Of a stretch of 10,369 bases of DNA, positions 1-5,791 are shown one piece after another (position 1 is the first letter of the stretch; each line of letters opens with the position of its first letter). Under the pieces are notes generated by a model. That model searched no databases. It was not told where the DNA came from and was given only the letters and a program-made list of their open reading frames with translations. Made by a program: the position numbers and the translations under genes. Location: contig CAMPBB010000010.1 of the NCBI GenBank assembly GCA_946635125.1, forward strand, positions 1 to 10,369, read 5' to 3'. The stretch comes from an uncultured Clostridia bacterium (lineage in GTDB: Bacteria; Bacillota; Clostridia; Christensenellales; UBA1242).

Positions 1-2002
1 TGTTATAATATGCAGTTCCAACATTTACTGCACTTGTATATCCCGCAATTCCTCCAACACTTGTTGACACTGAAGCACTACTTGCCCCAGCAACTGAACC
101 TATGTTAACAAGTTGACTTGAAACTTGTCCTGTTCCTGCCGAAAGATAACCAACAATTCCTCCAACATTGGTAACATTTCCGCCACCAGAAACTGAACCG
201 CTATTATAAGCTCCAGTGATTTTAGCACTGTTAACATAACCAACAATTCCCCCAACGCCTTGGCTGCTTAAAGAATTTGTTGTAGAACCAGAGGATACGG
301 CACCGTAGTTTGCACAATTCACAATTTGACCAGATGTTTGCCTTGCAACAATACCTCCAATGCATGCCCCAGTTGAAACAGTTGCTTTGTTATAACAATT
401 TTCAATTATTGTTCCACTTATCATGGCACCTATTGAACCAGTGCTACCAGTTGCAGAACCAGTGATGGTTCCATTTTCTATACCAAGGTTTTTTATGTAA
501 CCACCGTCTACTCTTGTAAATAATGCAGCATATTCAGCATACTCTGTTATTTTAACATTTTTCATCACATGATTTGCACCATTGTAGTAAAGTTTACTGT
601 AAGTAGACACACCTCTGGTGCTCTCATTAAGCATATCAATATCAGCAGTCTGTCTGAAGTAAAACTGATTTTGTGTAACATTTAAAAAGGACCATGAATA
701 ATCACGCAACAACTTCCAGTCATTAAATGTTGAAATAAGGAAAGGATTACTCTCCGTTCCAGTACCACCACTATAAACTGGCAAAATTGTCCATGTGTAA
801 TCCCAGTTTGAAGTTGAACCATCGCTCCATTTCCAGTTAGCATTTAAAATGAATGTTATAGTGTATTTTCCCACAGCCGTTGCACTTTGAGTTCCTGAAA
901 CTGTGAAACGCTTATTTGTTCCAACATAATCTGTTCCATAGTTATTAAAATATGTTGCACTGGTGGCAGTTGCAGTTGTTATTGTGATTTGATTTCCCGT
1001 GTAAATTGGGTTATATTTAAGGGTTGGCTTTGCTGTTGATGCTCTTGAAATTGTGTAGTTCCCTGAATAAGCAGTTCCTGTGTAGTTGCCTTTTCCAGTA
1101 ACCTTAACACGGTAGGTTCCAACATTTGTTGGAGATGTTATTGCAGACCATGTTGAACCGCTTAGGGTCTCATAAGACACAGTGTAGTCTGTGTCTTTTG
1201 TTAAAGTTGTTGTTGCATATGTTACTGCCATTTCTGGCTCAATAACAGAGCCCGAATATGTGTAGTCTGAATTTGCAAGGGTTATGTTATAGCCGTTTGA
1301 AGCGATGCGATATTGCAGTTCAATTGCGTTTTGTGAATAGTCTGGGGCTTCCCAATAATAATACATGCTTGTGTCTAATCTTGGGCGAACATAAATTGAG
1401 TATAAGCCTGGGTTTACCGCAAAGGTGTCGCCAAACATTTCCATTTTGTCTTCAAAAAAGCCTGATAGTTGTGGGGTTATGTTTTTGCCAGTATATGCAA
1501 AAGTTGGAATAGACACACTATTCCCATTTGCTGTAAAGTTTGACTTTTCGATTTGAGGGTAGAACAAATATTCCTCGTCGTCTAGGCTATCTGTGTGCAC
1601 CTCATAGAAAAGTTCAAGTGGCTCTTGAGTTCCAGCAATGTTGTTAAACTCTTCGCTTTGAGCCCACTTGTAACCTTCTTTTGGTGTGAAGGTGACATAA
1701 TATCTTCCAACCTCAGTTACTGTGAGCACTCCGCTTACATCGAGTTTTGATGAGTCGTAACTTAGGCTTGGGCTCACCTCACTTTCTGTTAAGCGAACAT
1801 AGCGCTGCAAAATTGGATAGGAAACTTCTTCCGCTTCACTAAGAGCCAGATTGGTTGCCACCTCCGTTTGATTTACCATCAGTTCAGTTTTTGACTTTGC
1901 ACTGTTTTGTTTAAACGCAAATCCAAAAACCACAGCCATAACAACTGCCATAAAAATGATTGGCAGTGCTATGAACTTTTTCAAACTTTTTTGATTAGAC
2001 AT
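1..2002 (-). CDS. Large surface/secreted protein with MBG-like and GLUG repeats, partial (C-terminus off left edge)
   Basis: I translated this frame myself: it is open without a stop for 667 codons from an ATG at 2002-2000 to the window edge. An AAGGGG ribosome binding site (2010-2015) lies 7 nt before the ATG. Residues 8-30 are a basic start plus a hydrophobic segment (IALPIIFMAVVMAVVFGFAF), a signal peptide or membrane anchor. Residues about 235-320 and 325-407 look like Ig-like modules of the MBG type (TYSGSVIEP, NVGTYRVKVTGKGNYTGTAYSGNYTIS). Residues 410-425 (YSGGTGTESNPFLIST) are the usual lead-in to a repeat-rich beta-helix. GLUG-type repeats follow: GGIVGY at 584, GGIVGY at 614, GGIAGY at 650. 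The region is rich in Ser, Thr, Gly, Asn and Tyr with very few Cys, as expected for a protein exported by a Gram-positive cell. Adhesion or a cell-surface role is inference; the ligand is unknown, and any C-terminal anchor or sorting signal lies outside the window. Confidence 0.9.
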   Translation of the reverse strand, partial: MSNQKSLKKFIALPIIFMAVVMAVVFGFAFKQNSAKSKTELMVNQTEVATNLALSEAEEVSYPILQRYVRLTESEVSPSLSYDSSKLDVSGVLTVTEVGRYYVTFTPKEGYKWAQSEEFNNIAGTQEPLELFYEVHTDSLDDEEYLFYPQIEKSNFTANGNSVSIPTFAYTGKNITPQLSGFFEDKMEMFGDTFAVNPGLYSIYVRPRLDTSMYYYWEAPDYSQNAIELQYRIASNGYNITLANSDYTYSGSVIEPEMAVTYATTTLTKDTDYTVSYETLSGSTWSAITSPTNVGTYRVKVTGKGNYTGTAYSGNYTISRASTAKPTLKYNPIYTGNQITITTATATSATYFNNYGTDYVGTNKRFTVSGTQSATAVGKYTITFILNANWKWSDGSTSNWDYTWTILPVYSGGTGTESNPFLISTFNDWKLLRDYSWSFLNVTQNQFYFRQTADIDMLNESTRGVSTYSKLYYNGANHVMKNVKITEYAEYAALFTRVDGGYIKNLGIENGTITGSATGSTGSIGAMISGTIIENCYNKATVSTGACIGGIVARQTSGQIVNCANYGAVSSGSTTNSLSSQGVGGIVGYVNSAKITGAYNSGSVSGGGNVTNVGGIVGYLSAGTGQVSSQLVNIGSVAGASSASVSTSVGGIAGYTSAVNVGTAYYN

Positions 2003-2140
2003 TTTTTAACCCCTTAATTTTTTGTCTGTGATTTTGCACGCATCTTGATTTAAAATTTTTGAAAAAACAATCTTTAAAAAATTTTTTTGATGTTTTGTGT
2101 GACTTGGCTAAAAACAAACTTGTAAGTATTTTTATCTCAA

Positions 2141-2163
2141 ACACACATGCGTGCGTGTGCATA
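2141..2163. other. 23-nt alternating purine-pyrimidine tract (Z-DNA-prone)
   Basis: From 2141 to 2163 every base alternates purine and pyrimidine (ACACACATGC followed by GTGCGTGTGC and ATA). Such CA/GC-alternating tracts can adopt Z-DNA under negative supercoiling. It stands out as GC-richer than the surrounding sequence. Any role is inference. Confidence 0.5.
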
Positions 2164-2182
2164 AAATGCAAAAAGGAATGTG

Positions 2183-2272
2183 TTTTTCACATTTTTTTAC
2201 AATTTTTTTGCACATTTTTTTGCAAATTCAGCATTTTTTGCTAAATTTTTCACTTTTTTTACATAAAATTTT
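2183..2272. other. Helically phased T-tracts (likely intrinsically curved DNA)
   Basis: T-runs of 4-7 bases are centred near 2185, 2195, 2206, 2218, 2236, 2248, 2257 and 2270. Most are 9-13 bp apart, close to one helical turn. Phased A/T-tracts bend DNA. The array lies about 180-270 bp upstream of the surface-protein start, so it could act in promoter architecture or nucleoid-protein binding. That role is inference. Confidence 0.5.
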
Positions 2273-2333
2273 GCATTTTGCAAAAATTAGTATTAAAAAA
2301 GCGATATTTTTATGTAAAAAACAATTTTTTTGG

Positions 2334-2361
2334 ATATAGGTCACAAAAAACCTATATTTTC
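2334..2361 (+). other. 8-bp perfect hairpin with short T-run
   Basis: ATATAGGT (2334-2341) pairs with ACCTATAT (2350-2357) across an 8-nt loop, followed by TTTT. The T-run is short, so this is a weak terminator candidate on the plus strand. On the minus strand it would instead sit in the leader of the surface-protein mRNA. Confidence 0.35.
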
Positions 2362-2404
2362 TTGTTGTTTTTTGCCACTTACCCCCTGTTTTTTACATAG
2401 TCTT

Positions 2405-2410
2405 ATTATA
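2405..2410 (-). promoter_or_regulatory. Possible -10 box for the surface-protein gene
   Basis: Reading the minus strand, this is a perfect TATAAT. No convincing -35 hexamer is present 16-18 nt upstream (only TATACT-like sequence), so the call rests on the -10 alone. If used, the surface-protein mRNA would have a leader of about 400 nt. Confidence 0.25.
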
Positions 2411-2453
2411 CCTCATTTCACAAAAAAAGTATACTAAAATAAGCCATTTGTGA

Positions 2454-2486
2454 CAAATTTTTACAATTTCCTCAAAAGGGTGGTTT
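2454..2486. repeat. 33-nt direct repeat, copy 1
   Basis: CAAATTTTTACAATTTCCTC followed by AAAAGGGTGGTTT. It matches copy 2 at 2501-2533 in 32 of 33 positions, with a 47-bp period. The end of the copy forms the left arm of a hairpin: CTCAAAAGGGTGG (2471-2483), loop TTTA, CCAGCCTTTGAG (2488-2499), with one bulge and one mismatch. The shape suggests a small dispersed palindromic repeat rather than a terminator, because no T-run follows. Confidence 0.75.
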
Positions 2487-2500
2487 ACCAGCCTTTGAGT

Positions 2501-2533
2501 CAAATTTTTACAATTTCCTTAAAAGGGTGGTTT
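2501..2533. repeat. 33-nt direct repeat, copy 2
   Basis: Second copy of the unit at 2454-2486, differing only by T instead of C at position 20. It runs into a TTAGCC junction and then the composite repeat block starting at 2544. The right hairpin arm seen beside copy 1 is missing here, so this copy looks truncated, possibly by arrival of the adjacent repeat. Confidence 0.75.
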
Positions 2534-2543
2534 TAGCCATCCA

Positions 2544-2595
2544 CACGCCGTCATTATGAGGAGGGCTTTAGCCCGACGTGATAATCTCGTGGGGT
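2544..2595. repeat. 52-nt repeat copy A of composite block
   Basis: Starts CACGCCGTCATTATGAGGAG and ends ATAATCTCGTGGGGT, with an internal palindrome GGGCTTTAGCCC (2563-2574). It is identical to copy B (2712-2763) except for one base (GACGTG versus GACGCG). Its general form, GTCATTnTGAGGAG...CGACGTGAnAATCTC, resembles small dispersed repeats seen in many bacterial genomes; that family link is from memory, not a search. GC content is clearly above the local background. Confidence 0.8.
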
Positions 2596-2616
2596 GTGAC
2601 CGTTTATTGACCCCAC
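2589..2616. repeat. Inverted repeat joining copy A to the inner element
   Basis: GTGGGGT (2589-2595) is the exact reverse complement of ACCCCAC (2610-2616), with 14 nt between. It marks the head-to-head junction between the outer repeat and the inverted inner relative. Confidence 0.6.
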
Positions 2617-2663
2617 ACTCCCTTCAATGGGATTCTCACGTCGCTTCGCTCCTCAGAATGACA
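2610..2663 (-). repeat. Inverted, diverged relative of the 52-nt repeat
   Basis: Read on the minus strand this goes TGTCATTCTGAGGAGCGAAG, then CGACGTGAGAATCCC and ends in GTGTGGGGT. It follows the same plan as copies A and B, but has GAGCGAAGCGACG where they have GAGGGCTTTAGCCCGACG. The block therefore looks like two related repeat variants nested in opposite orientation. Confidence 0.6.
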
Positions 2664-2687
2664 GGAGAGAATGCCATTACACTCTGG

Positions 2688-2699
2688 CTCAGAATGACA
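2688..2699 (-). repeat. Partial 12-nt copy of the inverted repeat
   Basis: CTCAGAATGACA is identical to 2652-2663. It looks like a fragment of a further inverted relative, between the inner element and copy B. Confidence 0.45.
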
Positions 2700-2711
2700 A
2701 GAAAGTGCCCC

Positions 2712-2763
2712 CACGCCGTCATTATGAGGAGGGCTTTAGCCCGACGCGATAATCTCGTGGGGT
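2712..2763. repeat. 52-nt repeat copy B of composite block
   Basis: Matches copy A (2544-2595) in 51 of 52 positions and in the same orientation, so the block 2544-2763 is bounded by near-identical direct repeats, like a small composite element without a gene. A 71-codon ORF across 2556-2771 reads through both copies (it repeats MRRALARRDNLVG at each end). It is a by-product of the repeats. Confidence 0.8.
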
Positions 2764-2799
2764 CAAAATAAAAAGCAAAAACAATAAAAGAATTTTCAC

Positions 2800-2828
2800 T
2801 TGCAAACAAAAACATCTTTTGCTATAAT
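2800..2828 (+). promoter_or_regulatory. Sigma-A-type promoter for the proS leader
   Basis: TTGCAA (2800-2805), a 17-nt spacer and a perfect TATAAT (2823-2828). The expected transcript start is about 2835. It reads into the short leader ORF, the hairpin at 2903-2928 and then proS. This is the best promoter match in the window. Confidence 0.7.
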
Positions 2829-2855
2829 TAACACAAAAGAACAAAAGGAAGAAAA

Positions 2856-2909
2856 ATGCTATGTGGTGCCGATCATGCCATGCCCCGTGTTAAACAAAAA
2901 AAGCCTTAA
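2856..2909 (+). CDS. Candidate 17-residue leader peptide upstream of proS
   Basis: ATG at 2856 follows an AAGGAAG ribosome binding site (2845-2851) and opens 17 codons, MLCGADHAMPRVKQKKP, closed by TAA. Its last sense codon is CCT (Pro). That codon and the stop lie inside the 5' arm of the hairpin 2903-2921. The stretch 2859-2890 is strikingly GC-richer than its surroundings. Promoter, ribosome binding site, tiny ORF and hairpin in order, about 100 nt before a prolyl-tRNA synthetase gene, is the layout of an attenuation leader. The peptide has only two prolines, so proline sensing is inference. It could also be a small RNA whose ORF is accidental. I do not recognise the peptide. Confidence 0.4.
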   Translation: MLCGADHAMPRVKQKKP

Positions 2910-2928
2910 AAATTTTAAGGCACTTTTT
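2903..2928 (+). terminator. Intrinsic terminator or attenuator hairpin before proS
   Basis: GCCTTAAAAATTTTAAGGC (2903-2921) folds into a stem of up to 8 bp, followed by AC and TTTTT (2924-2928). It lies between the promoter at 2800-2828 and proS. GTGCC (2866-2870) in the leader is the exact complement of GGCAC (2919-2923), so an alternative pairing could disrupt the terminator. Whether it controls proS or ends a small RNA cannot be settled from sequence. Confidence 0.55.
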
Positions 2929-3007
2929 GCGTTTAAAAAATCGCAAAACACATAACAAAAAGTTAATTAAAAATTTAAAAACACAAAAACATATTTAGGA
3001 GAAAAAA

Positions 3008-4435
3008 ATGATTAAAAACAAAGAAATCACTTCAAGGCAAGAAAACTTTGCCGACTGGTTCACAAACATTGTGCAAAAAGCAGGAATAACCGATTATTCT
3101 GGGGTTAAGGGGTTTTATATCCTCGCACCAAATGGCTATGCCTTGTGGGAACAAATTCAAGGCGTTTTGGACAAAATGTTCAAGGAAACTGGGCACAAAA
3201 ACATTTATATGCCAGTTTTAATTCCAGAAAAACTTTTAAAGAAAGAAGCCGAACACATTGAGGGTTTTGCTCCAGAAGTTGCTTGGGTAACACATGGTGG
3301 CGACCAAAAACTTGAAGACAGGCTTTGCGTTAGACCAACAAGCGAAACACTTTTCTGTGACTATTACTCAAAAATTGTGAAAAGTTATCGTGACTTGCCA
3401 AAACTTTATAACCAATGGTGCAGTGTTGTTCGTTGGGAGAAAGAAACAAGGCCACTTTTCCGTGGAAGAGAGTTTTTATGGCAAGAAGGCCACACTGTTC
3501 ACGCAACACAAGAAGAAGCAGAGTTTGAAACAAGGCAAATGCTTGACATTTACACAAAACTTTTTTATGACTATCTTGCAATTCCAGTGATTGTTGGACA
3601 AAAAACTGAAAAAGAAAAATTTGCTGGGGCTGAATACACCTACACTTGTGAAGCACTTATGCAAAATGGAGTTAGTTTGCAATCGGCAACATCACACTAT
3701 TTTGGACAAAAATTTGCAAAGCAATTTGACATGAAGTTTTTAAACCGTGACAACAAGCTTGAATTTATGTTCCAAACATCTTGGGGAATTTCAATTCGAA
3801 CACTTGCAGCCATCATTGCAGTCCACGCAGACGACAATGGGCTTGTTTTACCACCAAAAATCGCTCCAACAAAAGCAGTTATAATTCCAATTGGAAAAGA
3901 TGAAAATGTGAAAAATTTATGCAAAAAAATTGAAAATAACATGAAAAATGGTGGCATTTCTTGCATTTTGGACGAAACAGACAAATCACCAGGCTTTAAA
4001 TTTGCTCAATATGAAATGGAAGGAGTTCCAATTCGAGTTGAACTTGGCTCTCGTGATTTTGAAAACAACAAGATAACTCTTGTTAGGCGTGACACCAACG
4101 AAAAAATTTCAATTCCATTAAGCGAAAACATCAACAAAGAAATTGAAAAACTTATGGAAGAAATTCAAAACAACATGCTCAAAACAGCAACAGAAAGAAG
4201 AGACAAAATGACATATGTTGCAAAAAACATGAAAGACATTGAGGAAATTATCACAAACCACCCTGGTTTTATTAAGGCAATGTGGTGCGGTGACCAAAAA
4301 TGTGAAGAAGAAATTAAGAAAATTGGCGGAACAAAATCTCGTTGCATGCCATTTAGCGAAGAAACTGTGGGAGACACTTGTGTTTGCTGTGGTAAAAAAG
4401 CCAAGAAAATGGTTATTTGGGGACTTCAATATTAA
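3008..4435 (+). CDS. proS: Prolyl-tRNA synthetase, archaeal/eukaryote type
   Basis: Cytosolic class II enzyme that activates proline with ATP and charges tRNA-Pro. The 475 residues match the short ProRS form without the large editing insertion of the typical bacterial enzyme. Visible landmarks: motif 2 region RPTSET (109-114), then RWEKETRPLFRGREFLWQEGHT (142-163, the region that contacts ATP); motif 3 region TSWGISIRTLAAII (257-270); an anticodon-binding domain from about 286 (APTKAVIIPIG). A C-terminal domain has Cys at 427, 432, 446, 458, 460 and 461, probably binding zinc. The chain ends in Tyr, as is usual for this ProRS type. The start follows AGGAG (2997-3001) at good spacing. It is transcribed from a leader with a possible attenuator and ends at two tandem terminators, so it appears to be a single-gene unit. 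No T-box is visible. Confidence 0.96.
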   Translation: MIKNKEITSRQENFADWFTNIVQKAGITDYSGVKGFYILAPNGYALWEQIQGVLDKMFKETGHKNIYMPVLIPEKLLKKEAEHIEGFAPEVAWVTHGGDQKLEDRLCVRPTSETLFCDYYSKIVKSYRDLPKLYNQWCSVVRWEKETRPLFRGREFLWQEGHTVHATQEEAEFETRQMLDIYTKLFYDYLAIPVIVGQKTEKEKFAGAEYTYTCEALMQNGVSLQSATSHYFGQKFAKQFDMKFLNRDNKLEFMFQTSWGISIRTLAAIIAVHADDNGLVLPPKIAPTKAVIIPIGKDENVKNLCKKIENNMKNGGISCILDETDKSPGFKFAQYEMEGVPIRVELGSRDFENNKITLVRRDTNEKISIPLSENINKEIEKLMEEIQNNMLKTATERRDKMTYVAKNMKDIEEIITNHPGFIKAMWCGDQKCEEEIKKIGGTKSRCMPFSEETVGDTCVCCGKKAKKMVIWGLQY

Positions 4436-4438
4436 AAG

Positions 4439-4470
4439 AAAAGAATATCTTTTAACTGGATATTCTTTTT
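4439..4470 (+). terminator. proS terminator 1
   Basis: AAAAGAATATC (4439-4449) pairs perfectly with GATATTCTTTT (4459-4469), 9-nt loop, T-rich 3' arm. It begins 3 nt after the proS stop codon. Confidence 0.7.
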
Positions 4471-4476
4471 GTTTAC

Positions 4477-4509
4477 AAAAGAATGTCTTTTTATTAGATA
4501 TTCTTTTTT
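4477..4509 (+). terminator. proS terminator 2, near copy of terminator 1
   Basis: AAAAGAATGTC (4477-4487) pairs with GATATTCTTTT (4497-4507) through one G-U pair, ending in a six-T run. Its 3' arm is identical to that of terminator 1, so the pair looks like a local duplication giving a backup stop. Confidence 0.65.
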
Positions 4510-4573
4510 CATATCAACTTATTTTTAAATGCTCAAAAAGTGAAAAAAGATATATCAAATAATTTTAATTTTT

Positions 4574-4581
4574 CATACAAT
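4574..4581 (+). promoter_or_regulatory. Possible lysC -10 element (sigma-E-like CATACAAT)
   Basis: CATACAAT fits the -10 consensus of mother-cell sigma-E (CATACANT), and the nested TACAAT fits a sigma-A -10 in 5 of 6 positions. No good -35 for either factor lies at the right distance, so the call is weak. The predicted start near 4588 falls exactly where the leader hairpin begins. Confidence 0.25.
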
Positions 4582-4587
4582 GCTTTT

Positions 4588-4611
4588 AGGGGGACAAAAA
4601 TTTGTCTCCCT
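4588..4611 (+). promoter_or_regulatory. Stem-loop in the lysC leader
   Basis: AGGGGGACAAA (4588-4598) pairs with TTTGTCTCCCT (4601-4611) with one G-U pair; the innermost A-T pairs would open into the loop. Only TTTCATTTT follows, so as a terminator it is weak. It is the only GC-rich island between proS and lysC. It could be a 5'-terminal mRNA-stabilising hairpin or a third terminator. It does not resemble the large lysine riboswitch. Confidence 0.45.
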
Positions 4612-4633
4612 TTCATTTTAAGAAAAGGAAGAA

Positions 4634-5791
4634 ATGATGATAGTTCAAAAATATGGAGGTTCAAGCCTAAGTTCAATTCAAAAAATTAAGAAAATTGCCA
4701 AAAACATTAAAAAAACTGTGCATGAAAAACTTGTTGTTGTGGTTTCAGCAATGGGGAAAACAACAAATAACCTTACTTCAAAAGCTGAAAAAATTTGTTC
4801 TTTCCCAAACAAAAGAGAGTTAGACGCACTTTTGTCAACAGGAGAACAAATTTCCGCAAGTTTGATGGCAATGGCGTTAAACAAAATTGGCGTTAAAGCA
4901 ATTTCTCAAAACGCTTTTCAATTAAAAATCAAAACAACAAACACCCACGGAAAAGCTCTCATAAAAGAAATAAACACAAAAAAAATTCACAAACTTTTTG
5001 AAAAATTTGATGTTATTGTTGTGACTGGTTTTCAGGGAATTTCAAGCAAAAACTCAATCACAACTTTGGGGCGTGGAGGCTCTGACACAACAGCGGTGGC
5101 AATTGCAACATCTCTTCACGCAAAGTGCCAGATATTTACTGATGTTGAAGCCATTTGTTCAGTTAACCCACACCTTTTTAAAGAGGCAAAAAAGCTGAAA
5201 ACATTAAGTTATTTTCAAGCCCTTGAAATGGCTTCAAGTGGAGCAAAAGTTTTGGATGAAAGAGCTTTGGAAATTGCAACAAAATATGGCGTCACCATTT
5301 ACCTTGGCAAAAGCCTTGAAAATGACCACACAAAAGGAACATATGTTATGAATAAAACAAACATTGAAGAAGTTGGGGCAAAAAGCCTTTCTGTTAGAGA
5401 AAACATCTCACTTTTTAAAATTGAAACAAAAAACATCTCACAAATTGTTTTAATGTTAAAAAAACTAAATCAAAACTTGGAAATGTTTTCAATTATTAAC
5501 AACAACATTTCATTCATTTGCAAAAAAAGTGATGAAAAAATGTTGGAAAAAATGTTAAATCAAGTTCAAAACATCAAGTTTGAAAAAATTGAAAATTTTT
5601 CAAGACTAACTCTTGTTGGTTTTGGCTTTGTTACTCACCCACAAATTCTAACAAAACTTGAAAACATTTTAACAAAAAACAGCATTGATTTTTCTCACCT
5701 AATTTTAACAGAAACAACACTTTCTTTTTTAGTAAATAAAAACAAGGAGATGGAGGCAATTAAACTAATTGCTCCCGCATTTAATCTATGA
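4634..5791 (+). CDS. lysC: Aspartate kinase, monofunctional
   Basis: Phosphorylates aspartate with ATP, the first step towards lysine, diaminopimelate, dipicolinate, threonine and methionine; cytosolic. Landmarks in 385 residues: N-terminal KYGGSS (6-11), VVVSAMGK (35-42), STGEQ (68-72), GRGGSDTTA (146-154), the region DVEAICSVNPHL (170-181) where the family normally has D-x-D-G-I/V-x-T-x-D-P-R, and KVLDERALEIA (205-215). From about 245 to the end come two ACT-like regulatory segments. The length is slightly short for the family and the DVEAICSVNPHL variant is unusual, but catalytic motifs are intact. Two adjacent ATGs (4634 and 4637) follow AAGGAAG; spacing slightly favours the second, which would give MIVQKYGGSS. 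The stop overlaps the asd start by ATGA, indicating translational coupling. Which isozyme type it represents cannot be told from sequence. Confidence 0.95.
   Translation: MMIVQKYGGSSLSSIQKIKKIAKNIKKTVHEKLVVVVSAMGKTTNNLTSKAEKICSFPNKRELDALLSTGEQISASLMAMALNKIGVKAISQNAFQLKIKTTNTHGKALIKEINTKKIHKLFEKFDVIVVTGFQGISSKNSITTLGRGGSDTTAVAIATSLHAKCQIFTDVEAICSVNPHLFKEAKKLKTLSYFQALEMASSGAKVLDERALEIATKYGVTIYLGKSLENDHTKGTYVMNKTNIEEVGAKSLSVRENISLFKIETKNISQIVLMLKKLNQNLEMFSIINNNISFICKKSDEKMLEKMLNQVQNIKFEKIENFSRLTLVGFGFVTHPQILTKLENILTKNSIDFSHLILTETTLSFLVNKNKEMEAIKLIAPAFNL

Larger units (their letters stand above)
2003..2453. other. AT-rich intergenic stretch, no credible gene
   Basis: Extremely T-rich on the plus strand. 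Two overlapping 61-62 codon ORFs here are made almost only of Phe, Leu, Ile, Cys and Lys codons from T-tracts and have no good ribosome binding site, so I do not call them. The stretch lies upstream of the minus-strand surface protein gene. It contains a purine-pyrimidine alternating tract, phased T-tracts and a small hairpin, listed separately, and probably the surface-protein promoter and a long leader. Confidence 0.6.

Noticed and set aside
1258..1512. 84-codon plus-strand ORF
   Set aside because: Lies antisense inside the open minus-strand surface-protein frame, which has a start, a signal segment and recognised repeats.
2059..2339. Two overlapping 61-62 codon Phe/Cys-rich ORFs
   Set aside because: Made of T-tract codons in a curved AT-rich intergenic region, with no convincing ribosome binding site and no recognisable protein features.
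2454..2763. CRISPR-like array
   Set aside because: Only two copies of each repeat, with irregular spacing, mixed orientation and no cas genes.
2556..2771. 71-codon plus-strand ORF with MRRALARRDNLVG at both ends
   Set aside because: It is read through the two 52-nt repeat copies and the inverted element; no ribosome binding site, and the composition follows from the repeat.
2835..3007. T-box riboswitch upstream of proS
   Set aside because: No T-box antiterminator sequence (AGGGTGG-type) or long specifier stem is present between the promoter and proS. The AAAGGGTGG in the 33-nt repeats lies upstream of the promoter and is part of the repeat.
4239..4562. 107-codon plus-strand ORF across the end of proS
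   Set aside because: Frame shadow of proS that reads through both terminators; no ribosome binding site.
4510..4633. Lysine riboswitch before lysC
   Set aside because: Too little space and no conserved L-box core; only one short stem-loop is present.
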